From NCBI RefSeq assembly GCF_000420765.1, contig NZ_ATVO01000005.1:62001-126000 (forward strand): a stretch of 64,000 nt of DNA. The letters run 5' to 3'. This stretch comes from Sandarakinorhabdus limnophila DSM 17366 (GTDB taxonomy: Bacteria; Pseudomonadota; Alphaproteobacteria; Sphingomonadales; Sphingomonadaceae). Under the pieces are notes generated by a model. That model was not told the origin of the DNA and made no database searches. It was given only the letters and a program-made list of their open reading frames with translations. This document shows positions 1 through 9,035 of this stretch, piece after piece (the first letter of the stretch is position 1; each line of letters opens with the position of its first letter). The position numbers and the translations under genes are program-made.

Positions 1-8
1 AGAGCACC

Positions 9-836
9 TTAAGCGGTCAATCGCGCCGCGTGCCAGCGCAGGTGATCAGCGACGAAGCTCTGCACGAACCAATAGCCATGGTCGTATCCGGCATGGCGGC
101 GAAGCGTCAGCGGGATGCTGGCGCGGGCACAGGCGACTTCCAGCCGTTCGGGCTGCAATTGCTCGGCCAGGAAGGCGTCTGCCTCGCCCTGATCGACGAG
201 CAATTCCTCCACGCGTGCGCCGCCATCGATCAGCGCGCAGGCATCATGCGCCGCGTGCGCCGCGGGATCATCGCCCAGATAGGCCGGCAGCGCCTTGCGC
301 CCCCACGGCACCTGGGTTGGCGCCACGATCGGCGCCAAGGCTGACACGCTGCGAAACAAGCCCGGATGCTTCAACGCCAGCGTGAGCGCGCCGTGGCCAC
401 CCATACTGTGCCCAGTGATGCCCTGCCGAGCCATGTCGGCCGAGAAATGCGCCGCGATCAAGCGAGGCAGTTCGTCGATCAGCCACGTCCGCATCCGGAA
501 ATGCGCAGCCCAGGGCTCGGCAGTGGCATCAAGATAGAAGCTCGCCGCCTGCCCCATGTCCCACGCCGTATCATCGGCCACACCTTCGCCGCGCGGACTT
601 GTATCGGGCGTCACCAGCATCAGGCCCAGTTCCGCCGCAAGACGCTGGGCGCCGGCCTTGATGGCAAACGTCTCTTCGGTGCAGGTCAGTCCGGCAAGGC
701 ACCACAGCACCGGGAACGGGCCATTTCCCGGCGGCACGAACACGCCAAAGCGCATCGCCGTGCCGGTGCTGTTGCTCTGGTGGCTGTGGAAGCTCTGCAC
801 GCCACCATGGCAGGCCGCGCGGGACAGCGTTTCCAT
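9..836 (-). CDS. fghA: S-formylglutathione hydrolase
   Basis: This esterase hydrolyses S-formylglutathione to formate and glutathione, the second step of glutathione-dependent formaldehyde oxidation in the cytoplasm. The 275-residue protein has the family's usual length. The nucleophile elbow GHSMGGHGAL and the C-terminal HDHGYWF-like segment (YDHGYWFVQSF) are visible, as is the conserved N-terminal LAGLTCTEE block. Its ATG shares one base with the stop of the upstream dehydrogenase gene (TGATG), so the two are translationally coupled. Esterase D type identity is firm. Confidence 0.95.
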   Translation of the reverse strand: METLSRAACHGGVQSFHSHQSNSTGTAMRFGVFVPPGNGPFPVLWCLAGLTCTEETFAIKAGAQRLAAELGLMLVTPDTSPRGEGVADDTAWDMGQAASFYLDATAEPWAAHFRMRTWLIDELPRLIAAHFSADMARQGITGHSMGGHGALTLALKHPGLFRSVSALAPIVAPTQVPWGRKALPAYLGDDPAAHAAHDACALIDGGARVEELLVDQGEADAFLAEQLQPERLEVACARASIPLTLRRHAGYDHGYWFVQSFVADHLRWHAARLTA

Positions 837-1945
837 CAGAACACCACGACGCTACGGATGCTTTCCCCTGAATGCATCAGATCGAACGCCTTGTTGATGT
901 CTTCAAGGTCCAGCACGTGGGTGATCATCGGATCGATGGCGATCTTGCCGTTCATGTACCAATCGACGATTTTCGGCACGTCCGTTCGCCCCTTGGCGCC
1001 GCCAAAGGCGCTGCCCTTCCACACCCGGCCGGTCACCAGCTGGAACGGGCGGGTGGCGATTTCCTTGCCGGCTTCGGCAACGCCGATAATGATGCTCTCG
1101 CCCCAACCGCGGTGGCAGGCTTCCAGCGCGGTGCGCATCACGTCGGTGTTGCCGGTGCAATCGAAGGTGTAATCTGCGCCGCCCTCGGTGAGCGCCACGA
1201 GATGGGCAACGAGATCGCCTGTCACGTCCTTCGGATTCACGAAATCGGTCATGCCGAACTGGCGGCCCCAGCCCTCGCGGTCCGGGTTGATGTCCACGCC
1301 CACGATCTGATCAGCGCCCACCAGCTTCAGGCCCTGGATCACGTTGAGGCCGATACCGCCGAGGCCAAAGACGATGCAGCGCGCACCGGGTTCCACCTTT
1401 GCGGTCTTCACCACCGCGCCCACGCCCGTGGTGACACCGCAACCGATGTAGCAGGCCTTGTCGAACGGCGCGTCGGTGCGGATTTTCGCCACGGCGATTT
1501 CCGGCAGCACGGTGAAGTTCGAAAAGGTCGAGCAGCCCATGTAGTGAAAGATCGGCTGACCCTTGTAGCTGAAGCGCGTCGTGCCATCGGGCATCAGCCC
1601 CTTGCCTTGCGTGGCGCGGATGGCGGTGCACAGGTTGGTCTTGCCGGAAAGGCAGCTTTTGCACTGGCGGCATTCCGGCGTGTAGAGCGGGATCACGTGA
1701 TCGCCCGGTGCCACGCTGCTCACCCCGGCACCAACCTCGCGCACGATGCCGGCGCCTTCATGGCCCAGGATCGACGGGAATATGCCCTCGCTGTCCTTGC
1801 CTTCCAGCGTGTAGGCATCGGTATGGCAGATGCCGGTGGCCATGATTTCCACCAACACTTCGCCGGCCTTCGGGCCTTCCAGGTCAACCTCGACGATTTC
1901 GAGCGGCAGGTTGGGCGCGAAAGCGACGGCGGCGCGGCTTTTCAT
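836..1945 (-). CDS. adhC: S-(hydroxymethyl)glutathione dehydrogenase (class III alcohol dehydrogenase)
   Basis: This zinc-dependent dehydrogenase oxidises S-hydroxymethylglutathione (formaldehyde plus glutathione) to S-formylglutathione with NAD+. The 369-residue protein shows the catalytic zinc site ([20 protein letters not shown]), the structural zinc cysteines ([15 protein letters not shown]) and the Rossmann glycine motif [11 protein letters not shown] chose the ATG that gives MKSRAAVAF, the usual class III beginning. It has an AGGGG ribosome site about 9 bases upstream; a longer in-frame start at 2002 lacks this. It forms a two-gene operon with fghA. No separate regulator gene is adjacent. 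Confidence 0.96.
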   Translation of the reverse strand: MKSRAAVAFAPNLPLEIVEVDLEGPKAGEVLVEIMATGICHTDAYTLEGKDSEGIFPSILGHEGAGIVREVGAGVSSVAPGDHVIPLYTPECRQCKSCLSGKTNLCTAIRATQGKGLMPDGTTRFSYKGQPIFHYMGCSTFSNFTVLPEIAVAKIRTDAPFDKACYIGCGVTTGVGAVVKTAKVEPGARCIVFGLGGIGLNVIQGLKLVGADQIVGVDINPDREGWGRQFGMTDFVNPKDVTGDLVAHLVALTEGGADYTFDCTGNTDVMRTALEACHRGWGESIIIGVAEAGKEIATRPFQLVTGRVWKGSAFGGAKGRTDVPKIVDWYMNGKIAIDPMITHVLDLEDINKAFDLMHSGESIRSVVVF

Positions 1946-2126
1946 GACAATATCCCCTGATGAATGCAGGCCACACCTGCCGCCAAAGTCCCGGTTTGCC
2001 AAGGTGGCAGGCTTGCATTTTTGATGTGTTCAGGCCATGGGGCAGGGCCGTCGCCGTGGGATGCCACAGCAGGCGCGCTCAACACAGGATCATTCATGCA
2101 CTTTGCCAGCAGGATTCAGGCTTAAC

Positions 2127-2387
2127 ATGCCGAAAGAGGAAATCATCCGGATCGAAGGTGAAATCACCGAAATCCTGCCCGACGGGCGTTTCCGCGTGAA
2201 GCTGGAAAACGAGCACGAAATCATCGCCTACACCGCCGGCAAGATGCGCAAGAACCGCATCCGTTCCATCGTGGGCGACCGCGTGCATGTGGAAATGACG
2301 CCCTATGACCTGGATAAGGGCCGCATCGTGTTCCGTGAGAAGACCACACCGATGCCGATGAACCAGCGGCGTTTCTTCCGCCGCTGA
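2127..2387 (+). CDS. infA: Translation initiation factor IF-1
   Basis: IF-1 binds the A site of the 30S subunit during initiation. The S1/OB-fold core is clear: an [15 protein letters not shown] opening, then [13 protein letters not shown] and [11 protein letters not shown]. At 86 residues it is longer than the 72 of the enterobacterial protein. The extra part is a C-terminal tail ending NQRRFFRR. I chose the ATG giving MPKEEII because the family begins this way; the longer in-frame start at 2037 adds an unrelated basic leader. It is a single gene between a divergent dehydrogenase and an unknown gene. Confidence 0.93.
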   Translation: MPKEEIIRIEGEITEILPDGRFRVKLENEHEIIAYTAGKMRKNRIRSIVGDRVHVEMTPYDLDKGRIVFREKTTPMPMNQRRFFRR

Positions 2388-2512
2388 CAACTTGATATTG
2401 CAAAGGCCGGCCGGGTCATCGCTGAACCGGCCGTTGCTAGCGACTGTCTTTCCAATTAACCAAAACCACGACATAGATGTCGCATTGCAACATTTGTGTG
2501 TTACGGTGGTTT

Positions 2513-2845
2513 ATGGCTCGGTACATTGTTTCTGCGTTAAAGGCTGTTGCCACCCCGACAGGTGCGGTGCTCGATCGCATCGTTGGCCCGGGCTGGATGG
2601 CCACGCCGTCCTCCCTGCTCGATCTGATGGCCGATGGCAGTCATGAATTCGTGCTTGATGGTGGCAGCCATTCACTGGCGGCTCGGCGCGACCCGGCCGG
2701 CAATATCGCCATCCTGGTGGTGGACAATCAGGGCCGCGAAGTCGAGCCGAGCAGCCTGCCGCACTGGCAGATGGAAATGCACCGCGGCACCCAGGTGAAG
2801 GCGCAAAGCTGGTGGCAGCGCCTGCTCGACCCAGACGCCCGCTGA
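2513..2845 (+). CDS. Conserved hypothetical small protein
   Basis: I do not recognise this 110-residue protein. It begins MARYIVSALKAV, has a mid-region with alternating beta-like character (HEFVLDGGSHSLAARRD, NIAILVVDNQG) and ends with a Trp-rich segment (HWQMEMHRG, SWWQRLL). There is no signal peptide or membrane helix. An upstream in-frame ATG at 2477 would add 12 residues; I prefer 2513 because the residues before it look non-coding. Codon use matches its neighbours. It stands alone between infA and the convergent DUF192 gene. Confidence 0.6.
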   Translation: MARYIVSALKAVATPTGAVLDRIVGPGWMATPSSLLDLMADGSHEFVLDGGSHSLAARRDPAGNIAILVVDNQGREVEPSSLPHWQMEMHRGTQVKAQSWWQRLLDPDAR

Positions 2846-2863
2846 TCAGCCCGATTACCCTGA

Positions 2864-3319
2864 TTACCGACGCACGCGATCGCCCGGCTTCAACCCGATC
2901 CGTTCTGCTTCACCCGCCGCCAGTTCGATCACGTCAGCCGTGACCCCGGCGGAATTGAGCACCTCGCGCGAATAAGGCTGGCCACGCCGCACGTTCAGCA
3001 CCCGCCCAGCCGCAGAGACATAAATGATGTCCAGCGGCAGCGGCGTATTTTCCATCCAGAACCCGGTGGCGCGGGGGGGCCGCATCGGGAAGGCCATGCC
3101 AGTGCCCGGCGCCATGCGATCGCGGAACATCATACCGCAAGCCTGTTCTTCGGCCGTTGCCGCCACTTCGACCTTGAAGACGAACCGACCCTTGGCCGTT
3201 TGAAACGCCACAGGGACGATGCGCAAGCCGCTGTTGGGGCAAGTCGCAGCGCCTGCCGGTGCCAATGGCACCAGCGCGGCAAGACTGAACAGGAAGGCGG
3301 CGGAGCGTATGGAGTTCAT
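2864..3319 (-). CDS. DUF192 family secreted protein
   Basis: A 151-residue DUF192 protein of unknown biochemical role. It has a cleavable signal peptide (about residues 1-25, ending APAGAA), so the mature part should be periplasmic. Family landmarks are GMMFRDRM, GMAFPM and the FWMENTPLPLDIIYV block. The ATG shares a base with the stop of the upstream cold-shock gene (TGATG). This order, cold-shock then DUF192, recurs in alphaproteobacteria as far as I recall. A GTG one codon earlier is an alternative start. Confidence 0.88.
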   Translation of the reverse strand: MNSIRSAAFLFSLAALVPLAPAGAATCPNSGLRIVPVAFQTAKGRFVFKVEVAATAEEQACGMMFRDRMAPGTGMAFPMRPPRATGFWMENTPLPLDIIYVSAAGRVLNVRRGQPYSREVLNSAGVTADVIELAAGEAERIGLKPGDRVRR

Positions 3320-3879
3320 CACTCCGGCGTATTAGCCGGTTGTGCCGCAACCGCCAATGGCCCCTTGTGCCCAGGTGCCACCCGCACTTCCAGGGCTTGC
3401 CCCGGCTGCAATTCACCCAGCCCGGCCCGGCGCACGGTTTCCATGTGGATGAAAATGTCCTCGGTGGAGCCCGGCCGCACCACGAAACCATAGCCTTTCA
3501 GCCGGTTGAACCACTTCACCAGCGCCGGTCCGAACGGTCCGGCGGCGGCCAGCATGGCCTGCGGATTGACGCGATCGGCCGCGCGGGCGGCGGCGGTTTC
3601 CGGATCCGGACCCACGGCAGTGGTGAGATCGAGATCGGTGATGCGCCGCGCCTGGCGGCCGCGATCCCGCGCGACCACAATGCAGGTAAGCGTGGCGCCT
3701 TCCGGCAAGGTGCGACGACCCAGTTCGCGCACCAGGCTGAAATGCACCAGCACATCCGCACCGTCGCCCGCCGATGGCACCATGAATCCATAGCCGCGGA
3801 CCGGATCGAACCACTTCATCGTGCCACGCACGATGACTTCATCAGCGGCAAGCTGCGTCGCTTCTTCGGCGCCCTTCAT
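3319..3879 (-). CDS. Cold-shock protein with two CSD domains
   Basis: An RNA/ssDNA-binding protein with two cold-shock domains. The first is at about residues 17-80 ([13 protein letters not shown], then DVLVHFS); the second is at about 118-180 ([13 protein letters not shown], then DIFIHME). Both keep RNP1-like aromatic residues. The linker is Ala-rich. The start is the ATG at 3879 preceded by a G-run; a TTG one codon upstream is possible. The gene leads the operon with the DUF192 gene. The upstream AT-richer stretch (3883-3984) probably holds its promoter, but I could not fix the boxes. Confidence 0.92.
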   Translation of the reverse strand: MKGAEEATQLAADEVIVRGTMKWFDPVRGYGFMVPSAGDGADVLVHFSLVRELGRRTLPEGATLTCIVVARDRGRQARRITDLDLTTAVGPDPETAAARAADRVNPQAMLAAAGPFGPALVKWFNRLKGYGFVVRPGSTEDIFIHMETVRRAGLGELQPGQALEVRVAPGHKGPLAVAAQPANTPE

Positions 3880-4062
3880 CAAAACCCCCAGACCCTACAA
3901 CGCACGATACACACCCCGCAGCACACCATACATAGACAGATTATTAACGGATAGTTTTTAAATCGCAATAATGCTTTTCCGCTCATGATTGACTTGTCAT
4001 GTGAAACTGGCATCGAAAGGGCACGACCGCACCGCCACCGCCTTGAACTGGAAAGAGAGTTT

Positions 4063-4683
4063 ATGGACCTTGCAGGATCGGTGGAAATCGCCAGCCCGCG
4101 CCATATTTTGTGGGCGGCGCTGAATAATCCCGATGTGCTGGCCCGCTGCATCGATGGCGTGGAGAGTTTGACTCGCACTGAAGCAGATACGCCAGTTTTC
4201 GATGGCGTCATGCAAGCCAAGGTGGGCCCGGTGCGTGCACGCTTCGCCGGCACTGTGCGGCTGGAAGATATCGTTGCGCCCGAGCGCTATCGCCTGGTGG
4301 GTGAAGGCAAGGGCGGAGTCGCCGGCTTTGCCAAGGGCAGCGCCGATGTCGTGCTCACCGAATTGAGCCCGGCCAAGACGCAACTGGATTATGTGGTGAA
4401 GGCCCAGGTGGGCGGCAAGCTGGCCCAGCTCGGCGCCCGGCTGGTGGAAGGTGCGGCAAAGCAATATGCTGAAGGTTTCTTCGCCAAACTGAAGGCCGAA
4501 GTAGAAGCACCGCCTGTCGACATCGTGGCGCTGGCGGCCGCGTCCGATCAGGCGGCAGCCGCCGAAGCGGAACCTGGCGCCGGTGGTCTGTCACCCTTGG
4601 CCTGGGCCACCGGTCTCATCCTCGTCACGCTGCTTTTCCTGCTCTGGCAATGGTCCGGCGTGGGATCCGGAATGACGATGTGA
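4063..4683 (+). CDS. CoxG-like SRPBCC protein with C-terminal membrane anchor
   Basis: This 206-residue protein resembles CoxG, the membrane recruitment and maturation factor of CO-dehydrogenase-type molybdenum hydroxylases. Residues 1-150 form the SRPBCC fold (MDLAGSVEIASP, then IDGVESL, GPVRARFAG). An Ala/Glu linker and one C-terminal transmembrane helix (WATGLILVTLLFLLWQW) follow. A GAGAG ribosome site lies 7 bases before the chosen ATG. The next gene overlaps its stop (GTGA). The neighbours (XdhC-like, MobA-like) support a role in molybdenum enzyme assembly; the partner enzyme is not in the window. Confidence 0.85.
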   Translation: MDLAGSVEIASPRHILWAALNNPDVLARCIDGVESLTRTEADTPVFDGVMQAKVGPVRARFAGTVRLEDIVAPERYRLVGEGKGGVAGFAKGSADVVLTELSPAKTQLDYVVKAQVGGKLAQLGARLVEGAAKQYAEGFFAKLKAEVEAPPVDIVALAAASDQAAAAEAEPGAGGLSPLAWATGLILVTLLFLLWQWSGVGSGMTM

Positions 4684-5621
4684 CGGGCGTTGGCCGCGAC
4701 GAGGATCTGACCACCCTGGCTACTGCGCTGGGGTGGATTCAGGCTGGCCATGGCGTGGCGATTGCCACCGTCATCACGACCTGGGGATCAGCCCCGCGCC
4801 GCGAAGGCAGCCATCTTGCCATCCGCGCCGATGGCCTGTTCGAAGGCAGCGTTTCCGGCGGCTGTGTCGAAGCCGATGTGATCCTGGCGGCGCAAGACAT
4901 GATATCCGCGCAGGCTGGACACGCCGTGCTGGATTATGGTGTGGCCGACACGGTGGCGTGGACGGCCGGCCTGGCCTGCGGCGGGCGGATTTCGATCCTG
5001 GTGCAGCGCCTGGCCGCCGATGCCCTGCCTCCGGCCTTGGTAGCCGATGTACTGGCCGCGACGGCTGCCGGGCAGATGGCAACGATCAGCAGCGATCCTG
5101 CCACAGGGCGCGCCGTTGCCGGAGAAGTCGGCCCGTTCGTGCGCCGCTATCCGCCCCCGCGCCGGCTGTTCATCATCGGCGCCGTGCACATCGCGCAGGC
5201 GCTGGTGCCGTTGGCCGACGGGCTGGGCGTGGTGCCAACGGTGATCGATCCACGCGGGTTATTTGCCGCCGATGCGCGCTTTGCCGGGCTCGATCTTGAT
5301 CGCCGCTGGCCCGACGAGGCGCTGGAAGCCGTGCTCAACCCGGCGTCTGCCGTGGTCGCGCTTACCCATGATCCCAAGATCGATGATGTGGCGCTGGCCG
5401 CAGCGCTGCGATCACCGGCTTACTATATCGCCGCACTGGGCAGCCGGAAGAATCACGCCGGACGGCTGGAACGGCTGGCGGCGCAAGGCTTTGGCCCGGA
5501 TGATCTGGCCCGTATCCATGGCCCGGCCGGCCTTGCCATCGGCGCCACCGGCCCCGCCGAAATTGCGCTCTCCATCGCCGCGCAGATGACTGCGGCATGG
5601 AGAAACGCGCTCACGCCATGA
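4680..5621 (+). CDS. XdhC family molybdenum cofactor insertion protein
   Basis: XdhC/CoxF-type proteins bind molybdopterin cofactor, promote its sulfuration and deliver it to xanthine-dehydrogenase-family enzymes. The N-terminal part has the conserved TTWGSAPRREGSHLAI and GSVSGGCVEADV blocks and the Cys in AGLACGGRI. The C-terminal Rossmann-like part has the YIAALGSRKNHAGRLERL signature. I favour the GTG at 4680, which overlaps the preceding stop by four bases. An ATG at 4650, inside the CoxG-like gene, would add ten residues. It is the second gene of a four-gene overlapping operon. Confidence 0.9.
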   Translation: MTGVGRDEDLTTLATALGWIQAGHGVAIATVITTWGSAPRREGSHLAIRADGLFEGSVSGGCVEADVILAAQDMISAQAGHAVLDYGVADTVAWTAGLACGGRISILVQRLAADALPPALVADVLAATAAGQMATISSDPATGRAVAGEVGPFVRRYPPPRRLFIIGAVHIAQALVPLADGLGVVPTVIDPRGLFAADARFAGLDLDRRWPDEALEAVLNPASAVVALTHDPKIDDVALAAALRSPAYYIAALGSRKNHAGRLERLAAQGFGPDDLARIHGPAGLAIGATGPAEIALSIAAQMTAAWRNALTP

Positions 5622-7186
5622 AGTTCGGGCCGGTTCCGCTGGCACAGGCCGAAGGGGCCTTGCTGGCGCACGGGCAGCAGATCGGCCAGCGCCGCCTGCC
5701 CAAGGGCCATGTTCTGGACGCTGCCGATCTCGCCGATGCCGCTGCGGCAGGCGTTATCGAATTGGTCGTTGCCCGGCTGGAGCCCGGCGACGTAGCCGAG
5801 GATGACGCCGCTGCTGCGCTGGCCGCAGCACTGGCCGGGCCGGGGTTGGCGTCGTTGGCGCCGGTGCACGGCCGCGTCAATCTTGCCGCCACCGCCGCTG
5901 GCCTGTTCACTGCCCCGCCCGGCATGGTGGCTGCGGTCAATGCTGTCGATGAAGCACTCACCCTCGCCACGCTGCCCACCGGCACGCGGGTGGCGGCAGG
6001 TACCATCGTCGCCACCATCAAGACGATCAATTACGCTGTCACCGGCGACGCGCTGGGCGCCGCCATCGCCGCCGCGCGTCCGCTGATGGTGGCGGCCTTC
6101 CGGCCCCTGTCCGTCGCGCTGATTGCCACCACCCTGCCCGGCACCAGCGCCAAGGCCCTCGCCAAGCTGGAGCGGGTGACGGCCGCACGGATCTCGGCCC
6201 TGGGCAGCTGGATGGAGATGCTGCCGCCCTGCCCGCACGACAAGGCTGCGCTGGCCTCCCAGCTGGCCGGATGCAGCGCCGATCTTCTTTTGGTCGCCGG
6301 CGCATCGGCCACGGTCGATCGCGGTGACGTGATCCCACAGGCCATTATTGCGACAGGCGGCACGGTAGAACGGCTGGGCATGCCGGTCGATCCCGGCAAT
6401 CTGCTGGTGCTGGGCACGCTGGCTGGCCGCCCGGTGATCGGCCTGCCCGGTTGCGCCAAGAGCCCCAAGCGCAACGGCCTCGATCTGGTGCTGGAACGCC
6501 TCGCGGCCGGCTTGGCCGTTACAGCCGAGACGATCGCCGCCATGGGTGACGGCGGCCTGCTGCCCGAAGCCGAACGGCCGGAACCGCGCGCGGTGGCCAG
6601 CGCGCCGGGCCGGGTTGGCGCAATACTGCTCGCCGCCGGCCGCTCCAGCCGCTTTGGTGCCGGCCACAAATTGCTGGCACCCTGGCGCGGCAAGCCCTTG
6701 GTGGCGCACGCTGTGGATGCGATCGCCGCCGCCGGGCTGCCACCGCCGATCGTGGTGCTGGGCCATTATGAAGCAGCGGTGCGCACCGCGCTGGCCGGGC
6801 ACGATGTGCAGTTCGTAACGGCGCCCGACTGGGCCGAAGGCATGGGTCGCAGCCTGGCGGCCGGCATCACAGCCGTGCCTGCCGATTGGGATGCAGCACT
6901 GATTTGCCTGGGCGACATGCCTGCCGTGGAACCCGCGCTGATTGCCGCGCTGGCGGCCACGCCGGGAGAGCTGGTGGTGCCGCTGTGGGACGGCCGTCGC
7001 GGCCACCCGGTGCGCTGGCCACGCGCCGCCTTTACCCGCCTGATGGCCCTGACCGGCGACAACGGCGGCAAGGCGGCCATGGCCGATTTCACCGTCACAG
7101 AAGTCGCGGCACCATCGGCCGCGTGCCTTGTCGATATCGACACCCCCACCGCACTGGCGGAATTGGCCGCAGGAGAAGCAGGATGA
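5618..7186 (+). CDS. MoeA-like / MobA-like fusion for molybdenum cofactor metabolism
   Basis: A 522-residue two-domain protein. The first roughly 330 residues resemble a molybdopterin-binding (MoeA/MoaB-like) domain, with a late MPVDPGNLLVLG and GLPGCAKSPKRNG segment. From about residue 340 it is a MobA-like nucleotidyltransferase with ILLAAGRSSRFGAGHKLL at its start and CLGDMPAVEP as the metal-binding block. The C-terminal domain probably transfers a nucleotide (CMP in the MocA group) to molybdopterin. The ATG overlaps the xdhC-like stop (ATGA). The combined architecture fits the Mo-hydroxylase maturation operon. The substrate nucleotide is not determinable here. Confidence 0.87.
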   Translation: MKFGPVPLAQAEGALLAHGQQIGQRRLPKGHVLDAADLADAAAAGVIELVVARLEPGDVAEDDAAAALAAALAGPGLASLAPVHGRVNLAATAAGLFTAPPGMVAAVNAVDEALTLATLPTGTRVAAGTIVATIKTINYAVTGDALGAAIAAARPLMVAAFRPLSVALIATTLPGTSAKALAKLERVTAARISALGSWMEMLPPCPHDKAALASQLAGCSADLLLVAGASATVDRGDVIPQAIIATGGTVERLGMPVDPGNLLVLGTLAGRPVIGLPGCAKSPKRNGLDLVLERLAAGLAVTAETIAAMGDGGLLPEAERPEPRAVASAPGRVGAILLAAGRSSRFGAGHKLLAPWRGKPLVAHAVDAIAAAGLPPPIVVLGHYEAAVRTALAGHDVQFVTAPDWAEGMGRSLAAGITAVPADWDAALICLGDMPAVEPALIAALAATPGELVVPLWDGRRGHPVRWPRAAFTRLMALTGDNGGKAAMADFTVTEVAAPSAACLVDIDTPTALAELAAGEAG

Positions 7187-8088
7187 CCGAGACGCAACCG
7201 ACCCAGGCGATGATCGCGCTTTATGATCGCTTCACCCATGTGGGCGACCTCAGCCGGCGGGATATGGTCGCGCAAATGGCGCGGCTGGCCGGTGGCACAG
7301 CGGCGGCCAACGCCCTGCTCGGCCTGATTGCGGCGCGCGCCGATGCGGCGCCCCTGGTGGCGGCTGATGATGCGCGCATCAAGGTGGGCGATGTGCGCTT
7401 TTCCGTTGGGGCTGGCCGGGAAATGTTGGGATACCTCGCCCAACCGGCCAAGGGCGCGGCCGCGGCGCCGCGCGTGCTCGTCATTCACGAGAACCGCGGG
7501 CTTAACGATCATATCCGCGATGTTGCCCGCCGCCTTGCCGCCGAAGGCCTAGTGGCGCTGGCCGCTGATTTCCTGGCGCCAAACGGCGGCACGCCAACGC
7601 TGGGTGACGGCACAATCAGCGCCGAGGACAAAGCGCGCACCATGATCGGTGCGCTCGATCGCCAGCAAACGGTGGCCGATGGCGTTGCCACGCTGAAATG
7701 GCTGGCTGCAAGTTCCCCAGGCAAGGGTGTGCCGGGTGCGGTGGGCTTCTGCTGGGGCGGCGGCATGGTCAACGCGCTGGCGGTGGCAGCCGGCCCGGCC
7801 TTGCGTGCCGGCGCGGCTTATTATGGCGCGGCGCCGCAGGATGTGACCGGTGCGACACGGGTGAAGGCGCGGCTGATGCTGCACTATGCTGGCCTGGATG
7901 AGCGGATCAACGCCATGGGCCCGGCCTGGCAGGCCGCACTCACCGCGGCCGGGGTCCGGTTCGAAGCCCATACCTATCCGGGCGTCAATCACGCCTTCAA
8001 CAACGACACCTCACCCGCCCGCTATGACAAGGCAGCTGCCGATCTGGCCTGGCAGCGCACGCTGGCACTGCTGAAATCCGGCGGTTGA
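7183..8088 (+). CDS. Dienelactone hydrolase family protein, possible Tat substrate
   Basis: An alpha/beta hydrolase of 301 residues with a cysteine nucleophile (GFCWGGG), an Asp in HYAGLDERIN and a His in GVNHAFNND, the dienelactone hydrolase triad. Residues about 24-54 contain SRRD followed by an Ala/Leu-rich stretch ending ARADA, which looks like a twin-arginine signal and suggests periplasmic placement. An AGGAG ribosome site precedes the ATG, which overlaps the previous stop (ATGA). It shares the operon with the molybdenum maturation genes, though a mechanistic link is not obvious. The substrate is unknown. Confidence 0.85.
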   Translation: MTETQPTQAMIALYDRFTHVGDLSRRDMVAQMARLAGGTAAANALLGLIAARADAAPLVAADDARIKVGDVRFSVGAGREMLGYLAQPAKGAAAAPRVLVIHENRGLNDHIRDVARRLAAEGLVALAADFLAPNGGTPTLGDGTISAEDKARTMIGALDRQQTVADGVATLKWLAASSPGKGVPGAVGFCWGGGMVNALAVAAGPALRAGAAYYGAAPQDVTGATRVKARLMLHYAGLDERINAMGPAWQAALTAAGVRFEAHTYPGVNHAFNNDTSPARYDKAAADLAWQRTLALLKSGG

Positions 8089-8118
8089 TTATCTGCAATT
8101 GCATCTTATTCTGCGGGC

Positions 8119-8592
8119 ATGAGCATAAGCCCACCCGAGTCGCCTGCCTCCGCACTGCCGCCCGGTCCGGCGGCATTGTGCACAGCGGCCAAGGTGCGGC
8201 GGCTGTCGCGGCAAGTCAGCAAGATCTATGATGACGCGCTCAACCTTCACGGATTGACCATTGGCCAGTTCGGCCTGCTCGCCTGCCTGTCGCGCCGGCG
8301 CGGACTTGCGATCGGCGCGCTTGCGGAGCGACTGGCGGCTGATGCGTCGACCGTTTCGCGCCTGGTGAAACCCCTGGCCAGTGATGGCCTGCTGCGCATC
8401 GAGATCGACCCGGAGGACCGGCGCGGGCGCCTTGTGTGGCTCACCGATGCCGGCCACCAACGCCGCGCCGCCGCGCAAGCAGGCTGGCAGGCCGCGCAGG
8501 ATGTGATGGAACAGCGCCTGGGCGGCGGCAGGCTGGCGGCGCTGCGCTTCCTGCTGGATGAAAGCTACGAACGTCTGGAGATCACAGAATGA
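8119..8592 (+). CDS. MarR family transcriptional regulator
   Basis: A 157-residue winged-helix regulator. The recognition region reads LAERLAADASTVSRLVKPL, and the wing has DPEDRRGRLVWLT, the typical MarR D-x-R-D-x-R-like loop. An N-terminal Pro/Ala-rich leader precedes the dimerisation helix. It is the first gene of an overlapping operon with a thioesterase, an SDR and a DsbA-fold isomerase. It therefore probably controls that operon in response to an aromatic or acyl ligand. The ligand is not predictable. The short upstream region (8089-8118) leaves little room for an operator. Confidence 0.88.
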   Translation: MSISPPESPASALPPGPAALCTAAKVRRLSRQVSKIYDDALNLHGLTIGQFGLLACLSRRRGLAIGALAERLAADASTVSRLVKPLASDGLLRIEIDPEDRRGRLVWLTDAGHQRRAAAQAGWQAAQDVMEQRLGGGRLAALRFLLDESYERLEITE

Positions 8593-9035
8593 CTGCAGTT
8601 GCACAGAAAACCGACGGCCTCACCCAAATGCGCGCGCTCGCTGCCGGCAGGGGCGGCAACGGCATGGGCGCGCTGATGGCGATGGATGGCGGCGAGGCTG
8701 GCGAGGGCACGATGATCATGCACGCCATCCCCGGCAGCCAGCACGGCAATCCCATCGGCATCGTCCACGGCGGCTTTGCGGCCACCCTGCTCGACAGCGC
8801 GATGAGCTGCGCGGTCCACACCACGCTTTCCGCCGATGAGAGCTACGTCACCACCGATCTGCATGTCAGCTTCGTGCGGGCCATCACGCCCGCCACCGGC
8901 CGGGTAACCGCGCGTGGCGAAGTGGTGTCACGCGGGCGCCGGCTGGCGACGGCGCGTGGCACATTGGTGGACGCAAACGGCAAATTGCTGGCCACCGGCA
9001 TCGCCACCTGCATGATCATGAGTACTGGCGCATGA
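8589..9035 (+). CDS. PaaI family hotdog thioesterase
   Basis: A 148-residue hotdog-fold protein of the PaaI/YdiI group, which hydrolyses acyl-CoA or aryl-CoA thioesters. The active-site block IVHGGFAATLLDSAMSCAV is intact, with the Asp that acts as the catalytic acid. Its ATG overlaps the MarR stop (ATGA) and its own stop overlaps the SDR start, so all are co-translated. In this context it may clear CoA intermediates in aromatic degradation. The precise thioester is unknown. Confidence 0.88.
   Translation: MTAVAQKTDGLTQMRALAAGRGGNGMGALMAMDGGEAGEGTMIMHAIPGSQHGNPIGIVHGGFAATLLDSAMSCAVHTTLSADESYVTTDLHVSFVRAITPATGRVTARGEVVSRGRRLATARGTLVDANGKLLATGIATCMIMSTGA

Noticed and set aside
5453-7006. A 517-codon open frame antisense to the MoeA/MobA fusion
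   Set aside because: Its product is rich in Gly, Arg, His and Gln, the usual result of reading a GC-rich gene backwards.
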